Assembly (NCBI GenBank): GCA_037179515.1
Contig: JAXCGZ010001917.1
Location: forward strand, 116,001-180,000
Direction of reading: 5' to 3'
DNA length: 64,000 bases
From: Halocaridina rubra
Lineage: Eukaryota; Arthropoda; Malacostraca; Decapoda; Atyidae
Both the position numbers and the translations under genes were made by a program. Shown in pieces: positions 38,718-49,800 of this stretch (positions are counted from its first letter, which is position 1; every line of letters begins with the position of its first letter). The notes under the pieces are model-generated. The model saw only the letters and a program-made list of their open reading frames with translations, had not been told where the DNA came from and made no database searches.

Positions 38718-38950
38718 ATATAAACAAAAAGGAATTTTCACAGAAATTACATTGCCTTGCGAGAGTTGTACCATTTGAATCTAGCAACAAACACTATAAT
38801 CAAGAAAATATGTCCAGTCTCTTGCCTGCCGAGTTTTTTTTTTTTTTCCCAATGGATGGGACAATCGAGAAAATATATATACATACCCTTACATCCTGAG
38901 GTTTTCTATATTTTGTTTTGCTTAAAACTTATAACGGACAGGAAAATCGA

Positions 38951-39081
<131 letters not shown>

Positions 39082-39179
39082 TAGATAGGTAAATAGATAG
39101 ATACACAGATATATGCATTCCTTTGCCTCCAAAGTCTTGGATACAATGCTTTCTTTAACTCTTAAAATGGCAGCTTCAA

Positions 39180-39357
39180 CATTTACGCTAAGCAAAGTTG
39201 TGTCTTTAAAGAAATTTCAGATAGTTTTTCAACCGAATCTCTACTTAAAGGCATTACACAATAACATTCTTAAATAAATATCTTTTATACCTTTTCCATA
39301 AGTTTGTTTTTACAAAAGAAGATTCCTTTCTCTGTATATCTTTTATATCTTCGAAGA
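39180..39357. repeat. Left remnant of a degenerate tandem array
   Basis: Contains TTTTTCAACCGAATCTCTAC, CTTAAAGGCATTACACAATA and ACAAAAGAAGATTCC, each of which has counterparts at 44040-44570 beyond the LINE, so the LINE interrupts one old array. Confidence 0.6.
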
Positions 39358-39381
39358 AGTCAAAGTCAAAGTCAAAGTCAA
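39358..39381 (-). repeat. LINE 3' terminal hexamer repeats
   Basis: Four AGTCAA units on the + strand (TTGACT in element orientation). Short tandem 3' ends in place of poly-A are a hallmark of CR1/L2-group LINEs. Confidence 0.85.
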
Positions 39382-39560
39382 AAATTTTATTCCATCAAAA
39401 ATGGCTATTACATGATAATTAATCTAATTACAAATTACAATGTAAAATGTCAAAATGAAACAAATGAAATTTGCAAAGCACAAAATCAAAATATTTACAC
39501 ATTAAAATAAGCATACGTACACTTCGTCTACCCAATGGGAGGATAATAATGAGACTAAAA

Positions 39561-42393
39561 TCACTTATTAAGTAGGTGATTTAAAAGATGAGATTTAAGT
39601 GAGGGTAATGTTTGGCAGCTTCTTAAGTTTGCTGGTAAAGAGTTCCAAAGTCTCGGGCCCATTACATTTAAGGCTCTTGCCCCAATATCAGTGGAAGTTC
39701 TGGGCACGTAAAAAGAATTCTGATATCTGGTGTTGACGTTATTGATACGCACTTGATTAACTGTTGGCAATGAGAAGAGCCATTCCGGTAATATTCCATG
39801 ATTTATTTTAAAAACTAAAAGACAGATATTATATATGAACTTCATGTCCATCCTTAGCCAACCCAATCTCTCAAAGAGGGGAGTCACGTGATCATATTTA
39901 TGCACCCCCCCTATGGCAACTCTTGCAGCAAAATTCTGGAGCCTTTTCACTCGTAACATCTGGGTCTTAGTCGTGGAACCCCAAACACTCAGACAGTAGT
40001 TGAGAATACTTAAAATCAATGTTTGTACTACAATTACCCTACAATCAGGCTCGAATCTTTCATAGACTCTGTTCAAGTAAATAAGGGTCCCGTTCACTTT
40101 TTTATGTAGTTCATCGATATGAAAATTAAATGTCATGGTACTGTCCATAATAACTCCTAGATTTTTAACCTTATTAGATGGGAAGAGTGAAACATTGTTG
40201 AAATTTATACTGATGTTCTCAGGAATGCGGGACAGGTATTGATTTGATCCAAAAATAACGAATTTAGTTTTATTTTCGTTCAGTAAAAGACCATTACTGT
40301 TAAAATAACTTTTGGCACAGTTTAATATATCTTCAGCCCTTTTTAAGATTTCAGGAATTCTATCAATGTCACCAGTAAGCATAATCTGGGTGTCATCAGC
40401 ATACATAACAAGTAGGCAATCTCTTATAAATTGAGGTAAATCATTAACATATATTAAGAAAAGCAGAGGACCCAAAATTGAACCCTGAGGAACGCCAAAA
40501 CTGATATCTAAAGAAGAAGAGAGAGTCGAGCCCATTCGAACTGATTGAATTCGATCTTTCAGATAATTTTCGAACCAAAATGAGTCAACATGAACTTTGG
40601 AAAGTTTTCTCATTAGAATTTGATGGTGTACACTGTCAAATGCTTTAGACAAATCTAACAATAATAAAAGTGATATTTTCTTATTTTCAATATTACTATA
40701 AATTTTATCAGTAATTTTAAGTAGGGCCGTCTCGGTCGAAAGTTTAGGCCGAAAACCGTGTTGTTCTTCACATAATAGACAATTTGATTCAAGGAAATTT
40801 ATTAACTGGGTGGCAACTACCTTCTCAAGTATTTTAGACAGAATGCTGAGAAGAGAGATTGGCCTATAATTTTCAACATTATTAGTATCTCCACTCTTAA
40901 AAACGGGGATGATATAGGGATGCTTCCAGAGGTTAGGATAAATGCCTGTAACAATGGATGTATTAACAATGACTAAAATGAAAAATACTGTAACTGGCAA
41001 TGAGTCAATTAGGAAGCGAAGTTGTATCCCATCGGAACCACAAGAGTTTGTTGGTTTGAGGTTCTTTATGATAAGAATAAGTGTGACTAAATCGATTGGG
41101 TGCGGTCTAAAATTATTGATAATATTTCTTTCAGCTGGAGGCTGGCAATTATGTGGTTGATTAATAATCAAGTCATTATTATCTTGGGACTTTTCATATG
41201 TGGACTTACCTATTTCAGCAAAATACTTATTAAAATCATTCACTCGCTTTTCCACATTATCACTGGGAAGGTCAGAATTTTGTAAGATTTCCTTATTTGC
41301 AGGAATTATTCTTTTTATAACATTCCAAGTTCCTTTGATATTTCCCCTATACTTGGAAAATTCTTCCCTGAAATGATTTTTCTTCTTTTCGGACAACATT
41401 GTTTTAGTAAGGTTTCTTTCTCTTCTATAGGCTCTTTCCATCTCGGAGTTTTGTCTATCAGATTTAAATTGCCTTAGGAGGTCATCTCTCCTTTTCATTT
41501 GCTCTTTTAACTGAGAGTCAATCCACGGGGCAGGAGGGCGTGTCATGACTTTGGTTGTAAGAGGGGCACATTCATTTAAACATCTCGTAAAAACATCAGT
41601 AAAAGTAGAAACTTGATAATTTACACAATCTGTAGTTAGTATTGAATTTAAAATGTTGTATTCATTAAGAAGAGTGTCGCAGAAACAATTTTGAGAATAA
41701 TTCTCAAGAGATCGGAAAGTTTTAACAATTGGCGGTCTCTTTTCCTTCCTGACATTAACTGTAGCTATTAGAAGCTCGTGGTCTCCTACAGGACAAGGTA
41801 AGACATCGTGGTGAACTATAAAACTAGGTGTATTGGTAATTATAAGATCAATTAGGCTGGAGGAATTAGCGGTGATACGGGTTGCTTTATTCACAAGCTG
41901 ATTTAAGTGGAGGGATTGAATTAATTTCCCCATTTTATTATTAGGAAGAAGGAGATTATCATTGAAGTCGCCTATAATAATGAGAGGTTTGCTCCTCAAA
42001 CAGACCGACCGAAATACCTCGGAGATGTAATCAAAGGTGTTGTTGAGTGCATGAGGGTGTCTATATACACATCCCAGGATGAATGAAGGGAATTTCCTAC
42101 TCTGAACAGTCAACCAAATGTCTTCGAGATGAGGAGGTCGCTCGACTTCAGGGGTCTTTAATAGTGAGACCGTTAGATGATTTCTTACATACACCCCCAC
42201 CCCTACCGCCATCAAATCGATAAAAAGAATACTCAGGTATAGCAACAAAACCAGACTGCATATTGCATAGGAGCCAAGTTTCACAAACACACATTATATC
42301 CACGTTATTTTCTCTGATCATTAGTGCAATATTGTCGAAATTACCCAAAAGTGATTGTGCATTGATGTGTTGTATATTTATGAAATGTTTCAA
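39561..42393 (-). pseudogene. LINE ORF2: endonuclease and reverse transcriptase, one frameshift
   Basis: Makes and integrates the element's cDNA. The start is ATG at 42391-42393, 24 bp after the ORF1 stop. The first part reads in one frame through INAQSLLGN and CETWL to about 42210. The rest continues in another frame from VGVYVRNHL to the stop at 39561 (909-residue open frame from 42290). Endonuclease motifs: CET, GCVYRHP, IGDFND, SLIDLIITN and GDHELL. Reverse transcriptase motifs: LLDLSKAFDSVHH, GVPQGSILGPLLF and the catalytic MYADDTQ. The C-terminus has RLWNSLPANLRS and no RNase H. The frameshift falls in the C-rich run at 42192-42210 (+ strand) and is the only break seen. It could be a real indel or an assembly error in the homopolymer. 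Confidence 0.9.
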
Positions 42394-42417
42394 TAAGCCT
42401 GTATTACAATGTGATTT

Positions 42418-43977
42418 CTATATATTTAAGGGACATAATCTTGTTTTATGGCCATGTTCACGGCAGTGACCACATTTAAGTCTATAGTTAAACCAACAGT
42501 GGGAAAGATCATGGTTTATTTCCCCACAGTTTGAACAGGGCTGTCGACGACTGTAGAGGTGCTGCAATTTCTCCCTCACCCGGGGACGCTGGGGGTAGCG
42601 CCGTGGTTGGTCGAGATCGTAGAGGCTGTGATTCATCCTCGAGTCTCGTCTCCATCCTCGAATACCAGGTGGGATTTGACGATTCTGATGACGAAAATCC
42701 CGGGTATGACGTCCATCCGAATGCTGTTGAGGATCCCTTCTAGAATGCTGATCGTTGCTACTTTCTTGAGAGACGTTTCTGATTTCATTATTATTTCTTA
42801 TTGAGGGGAGCTGGCGATGCCGGTCGTAGTTTCTGTTCCTGTATGTGTTATTTTGACTGTCGTTATTGGCCGTGACCGGTCGTTGTTGCCGCTGCAATAC
42901 AGAAGCATATGTAGTAGGTATGGTTTGGTATATGATTTCTTCCCAGTTGTTGCTTAGTTTGAAGAATGGGCATTGCTTAGCAATTATGTTCAATAACCTG
43001 ATGATGCCAAATCTGTTGAGAGCATCCCCCTTATCATTTACATCATAACACATCCGATCAACGTCGCCGGTACCAAGCCTGAACTGCAGATTAGTCTTGA
43101 TAACTGAAACCCCATTGGTCTCACTCCAAGTTGCTAGTTGATTATTGAAATAGTTGATCTTTTCATCGAACTCTTCGACTCTAAGGACAGGTGCTACTTC
43201 ACATATGTGTATGCTCATCTCCTCGTTCACCTCCTTGAGATCGGTTATGAGAGAACCCAATCTATCAAGGATATCCACAGGCTGAGACCCATTAAGGATG
43301 TCTTGAATACCGCAGTATAAGATGCAATATTTAGGAGCCCATCGAAGTTTCTCTGAGACCCAACAATTTATGAGATCTATATTAGCTCCTTCTATAGTTT
43401 GAATGGAGCATTGTTGGTTCAAGTCTGACATACGAACAGGGGAGAGGTTTGTGTCACCCAGAAGCAGGCTTCCCTCTGGTAGGGGCCGGGTAGGGGTTAC
43501 ACCCTGCGGTTCCGGTGTCGTCTGCTGTGAGTTGTATGTTCCCTGAAGTAACCCGACTTGTTCTTCCAGTGAAGAGATACGATCATTTAACTTGTTGACT
43601 GTGATTGTGAGTTTATCGATAACAAGATCTCTGACTTTTATTCTCTCTCTCATCTCTTCAATGTCTCTCATTTCCTCTTGAGGAGCTAATTCACAGTTAT
43701 CAACATTACTCTCTGAATCGTTTGTTAGTGACGATCTATGCTTTTCAAGAATCATATCAATGAGTTTATCTTTCGTGTGCCAGACCCTTGTGATACCTAT
43801 TTCCCGACAGTGATTTTGTAATTCAGTTTTTGTATAATTATCATTGAGGAATTCCCAAGTAGGGTTTTCCAAAGACACTAGGTTTTCAGTAAAGACATTA
43901 TAATATGAAAAATACAAAACACTAAGATTAAAATACTTTTGCCACTGGCAGCGCTTGTAGATGTTCTTACTGCGCAT
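42418..43977 (-). CDS. LINE ORF1: coiled coil, SGNH-like domain, two CCHC zinc knuckles
   Basis: 519 residues. Residues about 35-80 (NPTWEFLNDNYTKTELQNHC onward) look like a short SAP/LEM-type helix pair; this is a guess. Residues about 103-146 are a coiled coil. Residues about 168-350 resemble the SGNH/esterase domain found in ORF1 of CR1/L2 LINEs, with strand-start LLLGDTNLSP where GDS is usual, YCGIQDIL as block III, and DALNRFG where DxxHLN is usual. The catalytic Ser and His therefore appear to be lost. An Arg/Gln/Asn-rich stretch (about 380-470) precedes two perfect CX2CX4HX4C knuckles (CSNCGEINHDLSHC and CGHCREHGHKTRLC) at the C-terminus. The annotated ATG lies within a 5' palindrome and no internal Met is better placed, so the true start is uncertain. 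Confidence 0.85.
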   Translation of the reverse strand: MRSKNIYKRCQWQKYFNLSVLYFSYYNVFTENLVSLENPTWEFLNDNYTKTELQNHCREIGITRVWHTKDKLIDMILEKHRSSLTNDSESNVDNCELAPQEEMRDIEEMRERIKVRDLVIDKLTITVNKLNDRISSLEEQVGLLQGTYNSQQTTPEPQGVTPTRPLPEGSLLLGDTNLSPVRMSDLNQQCSIQTIEGANIDLINCWVSEKLRWAPKYCILYCGIQDILNGSQPVDILDRLGSLITDLKEVNEEMSIHICEVAPVLRVEEFDEKINYFNNQLATWSETNGVSVIKTNLQFRLGTGDVDRMCYDVNDKGDALNRFGIIRLLNIIAKQCPFFKLSNNWEEIIYQTIPTTYASVLQRQQRPVTANNDSQNNTYRNRNYDRHRQLPSIRNNNEIRNVSQESSNDQHSRRDPQQHSDGRHTRDFRHQNRQIPPGIRGWRRDSRMNHSLYDLDQPRRYPQRPRVREKLQHLYSRRQPCSNCGEINHDLSHCWFNYRLKCGHCREHGHKTRLCPLNI

Positions 43978-43982
43978 GCGCA
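43969..43982. promoter_or_regulatory. NRF-1-like palindrome at the LINE 5' end
   Basis: CTGCGCATGCGCAG is a perfect 14-bp palindrome matching the NRF-1 consensus (TGCGCATGCGCA), overlapping the ORF1 ATG. Position at the 5' end fits an internal promoter element; function is inferred. Confidence 0.4.
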
Positions 43983-44019
43983 GAATTTGAAAAAAAAATT
44001 AAATGTGAGCCCTTGTTTA

Positions 44020-44572
44020 CATAGAAAAAAGATTCTAATACAACTCTTTCAATAAAATCTCTAACCTTAAGACCACTTTCACACCAAAGTGGCACGTCGC
44101 ACGTGGCATGCCACGTGGCACGCCAGTTGTAAACGAACATCCGGAAATATATGAAACCTTTCACACAGACGTGGCGTGACAGGTCCCATGTGCCACGCCA
44201 CTTTTGTGTGAAAGGTTCCATATATTTCCGGATGTTCGTTTTCAACTGGCGTGCCACGGGGCATGCCACATGCGACGTGCCACTTTGGTGTGAAAGCGGC
44301 CTAAAGGTATTACACAGTCTAGCCTTACTTTGTATATCTAATTTTTTTTTTTTTAATATTATGGCAGAAACCAGCTATTCCTCTCTGATTTAAAAGAAGA
44401 TTTTGATAAAACTTTTTCAATCGAATGTCTATTCTTAAAATTAATACAAAGTAATATTCTTACTCAGTGAATGTTTGATACTTTTTCTAAAATGTTAGAG
44501 TAGATAAAAATATTCCTTGTCTGTTTTAAAAGAAGATTCTGAGACACTTTTAACGATTCATTCCTTTTTAAA
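44020..44572. repeat. Right remnant of the degenerate tandem array
   Basis: Units with AAAAGAAGATT, CTTTTTCAATCGAATGTC and ACTCAGTGAATGTTTGATA recur about every 130-140 bp, grading into the 59-bp array. It is interrupted by the M2 MITE. Confidence 0.65.
44071..44301. mobile_element. Palindromic MITE, family M2, copy 2 (PIF/Harbinger-like)
   Basis: 231-bp hairpin element with TCACACCAAAGTGGCACGTC at one end and its complement at the other, flanked by TAA at 44068-44070 and 44302-44304. The sequence without it, CTTAAAGGTATTACAC, matches the repeat unit CTTAAAGGCATTACAC at 39246-39261, which shows the empty site. Confidence 0.9.
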
Positions 44573-45280
44573 GCTTAAGAGAGTATTATTGTTAGTAAAT
44601 GTTTAATTCCCTCTCCGATATTCTTTTTAAAACTTAACAGAGTATTATTGTTAGTAAATGTTTAATTCCCTCTCCGATATTCTGTTTAAAACTTAACAGA
44701 GTGTTATTGTTAGTAAATGTTTAATTCCCTCTCCGATATTCTCTTTAAAACTTAACAGAGTATTATTGTTAGTAAATATTTAATTCCCTCTCCGATATAC
44801 TTTTTAAAACTGAACAGAGTATTATTGTTAGTAAATGTTTAATTCCCTCTCCGATATTCTTTTTAAAACTGAACAGAGTATTATTGTTAGTAAATGTTTA
44901 ATTCCCTCTCCGATATTCTTTTTAAAACTTAACAGAATATCATTGTTAGTAAATGTTTAATTCTCTCTCCGATATTCTTTTTAAAACTTAACAGAGTATT
45001 ATTGTTAGTAAATGTTTAATTCCCTCTCCGATATTCTTTTTAAAACTTAACAGAGTATTATTGTTAGTAAATGTTTAATTCCCTCTCCGATATTCTTTTT
45101 AAAACTTAACAGAGTATTATTGTTAGTAAATGTTTAATTCCCTCTCCGATACTCTTTTTAAAACTTAACAGAGTATTATTGTTAGTAAATGTTTAATTCC
45201 CTCTCCGATATTCTTTTTAAAACTTAACAGAGTATTATTGTTAGTAAATATTTAATTCCCTCTCCGATACTCTTTCCAAA
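44573..45280. repeat. 59-bp minisatellite, about 12 copies
   Basis: Unit contains AACTTAACAGAGTATTATTG, TTAGTAAATGTTTAATTCCC and TCTCCGATATTCTTTTTAAA. Copies are over 90 percent identical; the period is 59 bp because the phase advances one base per 60. Confidence 0.97.
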
Positions 45281-46454
45281 GTTAGGGTCGAGGCACGCAA
45301 TACTAAGTCTCCAAATACAGAGTAATTCAAGCACCGTGCCTCGTGTCCCTCTTAAGGCATTACAAGAGGAATAAAGATTAAAAATGAAAGAAAAAAAAAT
45401 AGAAAAAGGAAATATAGAGTAGGGAAGAAAGACACAGACAGATAAAAGAGGAAGAAGTGAAGACTGAGGGGAAAATATTAAAGCAGAAATAAAGACAGAA
45501 AAGGAAAAAAGACATAAAAAAATAAACCCTCTTAGAGCAAAAGAATAATAGAAAAAACAGAAGGAAAAAGGCTAGAGAAAAAAGAAAGACAAAAGAAATG
45601 AGACGGCAAAGAAGAAGAAGAAGAAGAAGAATAAGAAGATGAAGAATAAGAAGAGAAGAAGAAGAAGAAAAAAGATATTTGCAGTGAGAGGGGAACACTT
45701 GATATGCAGTTTGCAAACACGCAAAATTCTCGACCATCCTGCGTGACCCCAAAAGCTTTAATTACGGGTTGGGCTCTAAGACCTGTGCTTGATCCACATC
45801 CAACATTAGTAATGGGGTCTGCCCCCATCTATTACCCTCCTCCTTCAGTTACAAGCATTTCCTCCCCATTCTTATTACCCTTTCCCCCCATTCCCCCCCT
45901 ATCCTATCAAAACTAGAACTTGGATACCTTTAAAGACACTCTCCTCCTCGAGTTGCGATTGTAAAGGGGAAAAAATGAGTGGATTTATTTTGGGAAAGAC
46001 AGCGTAACGTAACACAGAAACTCCGTTTACGGTTTTCTGTTTGAATGTTTATTATTGCCTCGGCCGCAGACTTTCCAATTTGAGGATTCGTGTCTTTTTC
46101 TATTTACTTGAATATTTATTTATCCGTATTTCTGAGTTATTTACTTATTTATATATCACTTTATCTATCTGTATATTTATCTATTTATGACATTAACCTT
46201 CAGAAATATATGTAAATGATATATAAAAGAACTGAATTATACAAAGGTCATCTAATACTGTAAAGAGAGTTAAAAACGTAGTTATAATGATCAAAGCTCT
46301 CTTGCTAAAAGCTAGAAAAAAGGTCTTTTAGCACGGAATTATAAAATACCAATGGGTGAATTTAATAAAATGTAAAATTCTCATGAACAGTTAGGAATAA
46401 ACAATTTATAGAATTATGAATTTAATTTGCTTAGAAATGATAAGGTAGCCTTAG

Positions 46455-46457
<3 letters not shown>
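45281..46457. other. Intergenic, purine-rich then unassigned
   Basis: A long A/G-rich segment (about 45375-45675) ends in (GAA)n at 45610-45670; its opposite-strand open frames are low-complexity artefacts. The remainder shows no gene. Confidence 0.5.

Positions 46458-46524
<67 letters not shown>
46458..46524. repeat. (TA)n microsatellite
   Basis: Uninterrupted TA run. Confidence 0.97.
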
Positions 46525-46527
<3 letters not shown>

Positions 46528-46619
46528 CCTGAAAATCTTTATAGAATAATGAATGTACGGTTCTAGTAAAAAACTAAAACTATACAGATAGACACACACA
46601 ATTAAACTTACCATCACTC

Positions 46620-46975
46620 GAAGCTAGAAGAATGAGGGGGGATATGGTGACGATTTTTAAATTCCTTCATGGTTATGACAGAGCGGATAGGTGTCGATAT
46701 TTTGGTATGGTTGGCACTAGAACTAGAGGTCATAGTTTGAAGCTTCGTAAGAAAACTTCTTTGCAGGATGTAAGAAAGTACTTTTTTAGTATAAGAGTAG
46801 TTGAAGATTGGAATTCGCTAAGCAAGGAGGTAGTTAATGCTAACTCAATCCATAGTTTTAAGGACAAGTATGATAAGTATCACAAAGTACAAAAATGGAA
46901 CCGACCAGGAGACGGGGAGTCACGAGAATGGGTCTCTTTCCCGTGAGCACAATTAGGTAACTACACCACAAAGAA
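46620..46975 (+). mobile_element. LINE G, 5'-truncated 3' end
   Basis: Open frame 46632-46946 encodes a reverse transcriptase C-terminal tail (RGDMVTIFKFLHGYD, GHSLKLRKKTS, RVVEDWNSLSKEVVNA, FKDKYDKY), ending NRPGDGESREWVSFP. The WNSLP/WNSLS-type motif is characteristic of the C-terminus of CR1-like LINEs. After the stop comes ACAATTAGGTAACTAC. Similar tails occur at 17370, 46976, 48150 and 48460. Confidence 0.75.
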
Positions 46976-47185
46976 GACACACACGCTTTGCAGGATGTAA
47001 AGATGTATTTTAAGCATAAGAGCAGAATTGGAAACTCGCTGAACCAGAACACGATATATGTTAAATGCGTTTAAGGAGAGATATGATAAGAGGTAGTGAG
47101 TCAGTTGCAAAAAGATACCGACAAGGAGACGGGGAGCTACAGGCCTGGAGCTCTATCCCGTGAGCATAATTAAGTAAATTATTAT
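46976..47185 (+). mobile_element. LINE G 3' fragment, decayed
   Basis: Repeats the CTTTGCAGGATGTAAAGA ... GACGGGGAGCTAC ... GTGAGCATAATTAAGTAAAT order of the previous fragment with stops and gaps. Confidence 0.6.
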
Positions 47186-47489
47186 TGTGAGCCTTCACCG
47201 ACTTGGTAAGTACGTAGGGGAGGGAAAGACAAGAGTAATTATGGTAATCTTTGAGAGAAAAGGAAAAAATTACTGATGAGCACAAAACATCTATACGACT
47301 GTCAAGAATGCAAGACAATGTTCATTCGACCTTAAAGAACACAGGAAAAGATGGAAAAAAATATAAAAACTGGTTACAGTTTTTATTTTCTTCCTTTATT
47401 TCTAAAGGAAGAAACAGAGGAAGAGAAAAAAATATATGACTCAAGATTCATCCAAACCAGGAGGTGATAAAAAAAAATTTGTTCCGAAA

Positions 47490-48420
47490 CCAAGAGCTAT
47501 AGCCTTATTAAGAATACTGTACACAAATGCCGACGGGGTAGTTAGTAAGGCAGTCGAATTAAAGATCAAGATACACGACAATAAAATCAAATGTAATAGC
47601 AAGTAAAAAGACAAAATTAATGGAAGAAATATATAGTGTTACAGTTATTCCTAAGGGTTACAAATATTGAGGGTTGAGAGATCTGAAAGGACAGGTGGAT
47701 GGGTAGGACTATTTATAAGAGAAAGGTGTCAAGTTGAAGGAGTAAATGTTGCTGTAGGAAGTGAGTGCAAGGATATTGTCATTTGTGTATAAACGGGTTC
47801 GGAGAATACTTACAATAGTTGTAGTGTATAATTCACATGGAATCAACAAAGATTAAAGGTATATGAGGAAAGGTACAGTAGCAGTGATAAATTCAGTTTG
47901 TAAACATCGCACGTGCGAGAATGTGTAGGTTTTTAATTTATTGGAATTTTAATCATAGACACATTAACTGGAATATTCTAGAACCAAAAAGAGAGGAAGC
48001 TTTTACTGGGGCAGGATTCCAAAATTATGTACAGCCCATGCTTTCTTAGTAAACACAAGGATGGACTTCAGGCATCTTGGCATGGAAATCTTCAAAAATA
48101 TTTAACTGGCTTATGTGGGGCCTAAGCAAGAACATGCAGCACCCTTCTGGATAGGGAGCGAAATTTGATATGAGTTGCTCTAGAACCTAGAACGAAAAGT
48201 CACATTTGGGAACTTCGCAAGGAATTTTCCCTACAGAAAGTAAGGCAGTACTTTATAGTGTAAAAATACAAGATAAATAGACTTTGCTAAGTGAGGAAAC
48301 AGTTCTTTAGGCATAAATATGATACATGTTAGTGGGTAACAAGATGAAGCCGGCCAGGAGACGGGTAGTTAAGAGCTTAGGGCTCTCTGTCGTGAGCATA
48401 ATTAGGTAAATATAAACACA
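47490..48420 (+). mobile_element. Decayed LINE: endonuclease start and 3' tail
   Basis: Around 47505-47590 a frame reads LLRILYTNADGVVSKAVELK, the typical N-terminal start of a LINE endonuclease (YTNA-type motif). About 47690-47790 reads VGLFIRERC...EGVNVAVG, the GGVxLYI-type strand. Stops follow. 48110-48420 repeats the LINE G 3' tail (AGGAGACGGGTAGTTAAGAG, GTGAGCATAATTAGGTAAAT). Confidence 0.6.
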
Positions 48421-48459
48421 CACCGCACCAACAGTCATTAAAAATTATACGATAAGTTT

Positions 48460-48545
48460 TGGTCAATAAATAAAAATCCAACAGGAGACGGAGTTACGAT
48501 CATGGGACTACTTGCCGTGTACACAGGTAGGTCAATATATGCATG
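48460..48545 (+). mobile_element. LINE G 3' end fragment
   Basis: AATCCAACAGGAGACGGAG and GCCGTGTACACAGGTAGGT match the LINE G tail. Confidence 0.5.
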
Positions 48546-48720
48546 CACAAACACATACATACACACAAGACTACACCTAGGCTTATATGAATTGGCTTAG
48601 TTTACCTTTATGTTTTGGGCAATTATGACATAGTAAGAGAATGTTGAAATTTTTGCAACTTTGGTTGTTGAAATGAAGATGGAATAGGCTATTACAGACG
48701 TAACAAGGGTACCACAAAGT

Positions 48721-48739
48721 AGAGAGAGAGAGAGAGAGA
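48721..48739. repeat. Short (GA)n
   Basis: GA run at the tail end of the LINE fragment. Confidence 0.9.
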
Positions 48740-49218
48740 TTATTTTTATTATTTTATTAATTTATTGCGCCAAGGCGTCAGACATTACATGAGTTCATAC
48801 AAATAATGGTTCAAATGGATATAAAACCAAGAATTGAACATGGTTTACAGGGAGGTGTACATATTGATAAAACATTGCTGCATACTAACACACAACTCAC
48901 AGAATGGCAGCACAGAGTACATTATATGCAAAAGTAAAGCTCAGAGAAACGCAGAATGCACAAACAGAATTATACAGCAACATACAGAAAATATATGTAT
49001 AATTCAATATAATTAATGGCCACCAAAGTGAGGAAAACGAGCAAGAATAACATCAAGGTTGTCATCATTAAGTAAAAATGAGCAGATCTGTATTAAGTTC
49101 TGACCTCGTGGTAAAACATCTCTCACTGTGGGGCACTGAAGACAATAGTGGTCAAGAGTGTTAGCATTAGTTCGGTCGCATAATGTACAGGAGGTGTACT
49201 GTGGCATATCTAGAGTCT
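48740..49218 (-). mobile_element. LINE 3' end with C-terminal Cys/His motif
   Basis: The minus-strand frame ending at 49013 reads LDMPQYTSCTLCDRTNANTL, then DHYCLQCPTVRDVLP and a short tail. A C-x2-C...H...C-type finger before the stop is typical of the C-termini of I/R1/Jockey-type LINEs. The downstream region ends with AATAAA-like A/T-rich sequence before a GA run. Family is not resolved. Confidence 0.55.
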
Positions 49219-49321
<103 letters not shown>

Positions 49322-49419
49322 CGCTTCCACATTATTCTTCTTAAATTAAATAAAAACTTCCAAAATCTATCAGAGTGGTCGTAGAAGTGCAATGTTATAT
49401 AAAAGTGTAAGAAGTACGT

Positions 49420-49800
49420 CTTCTTCTTCTTCTTCTTTCTTCCTCGTATTCGTCACAATTTCCTTTTTTTTTATCATCTATTTCTTATCTGTCTTTTCAT
49501 TTCTCAGTTTCGTCTTCACTTTTCTTCCTAATTCTCTTTTTCTTCTTCTTCAAAGTCTTCTTTTCATCATTATTTTTCCTAGTGTACTTTGTAATGATGA
49601 TTATCATCTAGTAGTTGTAGTAGTAGTAGCAGTACTAGTAGTGGTAGTAGTAATAGTAGTAGTGGTGGTTGTTATTGTTCTTCTTCTTCTACTACTGTTC
49701 TCCATCATCATCGTTTCCATCATTTTCGTCTTCTTCTTCAGAATCATCATCATTTTCATAATTTTTGTCTTCTTCTTCTTCTTCCTCTTCCTCTTCTTCA
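49420..49800. repeat. (TCT)n / (GTA)n simple-sequence region
   Basis: TCT blocks at about 49420-49440 and 49679-49800 around a GTA/GTG block at 49612-49672. Open frames here are repeat artefacts. Confidence 0.75.

Larger units (their letters stand above)
39358..43982 (-). mobile_element. Nearly full-length CR1/L2-group LINE
   Basis: Non-LTR retrotransposon with ORF1 (42418-43977) and ORF2 (39561-42393), no RNase H domain, and a 3' end of four TTGACT units (39358-39381, read on the minus strand). The domain order and the C-terminal GPRLWNSLP motif are typical of the CR1/L2/Daphne/Kiri group; the exact clade is not decided. ORF2 has one frameshift. The 5' end lies between 43982 and about 44020. 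No target duplication could be recognised, partly because the element sits in repetitive DNA. Confidence 0.9.

Noticed and set aside
44573..45280. CRISPR-like repeat array
   Set aside because: Units are contiguous with no unique spacers and the genome is eukaryotic; it is a minisatellite.
45378..45828. Ser/Phe-rich minus-strand frames
   Set aside because: Low-complexity translation of an A/G-rich strand.
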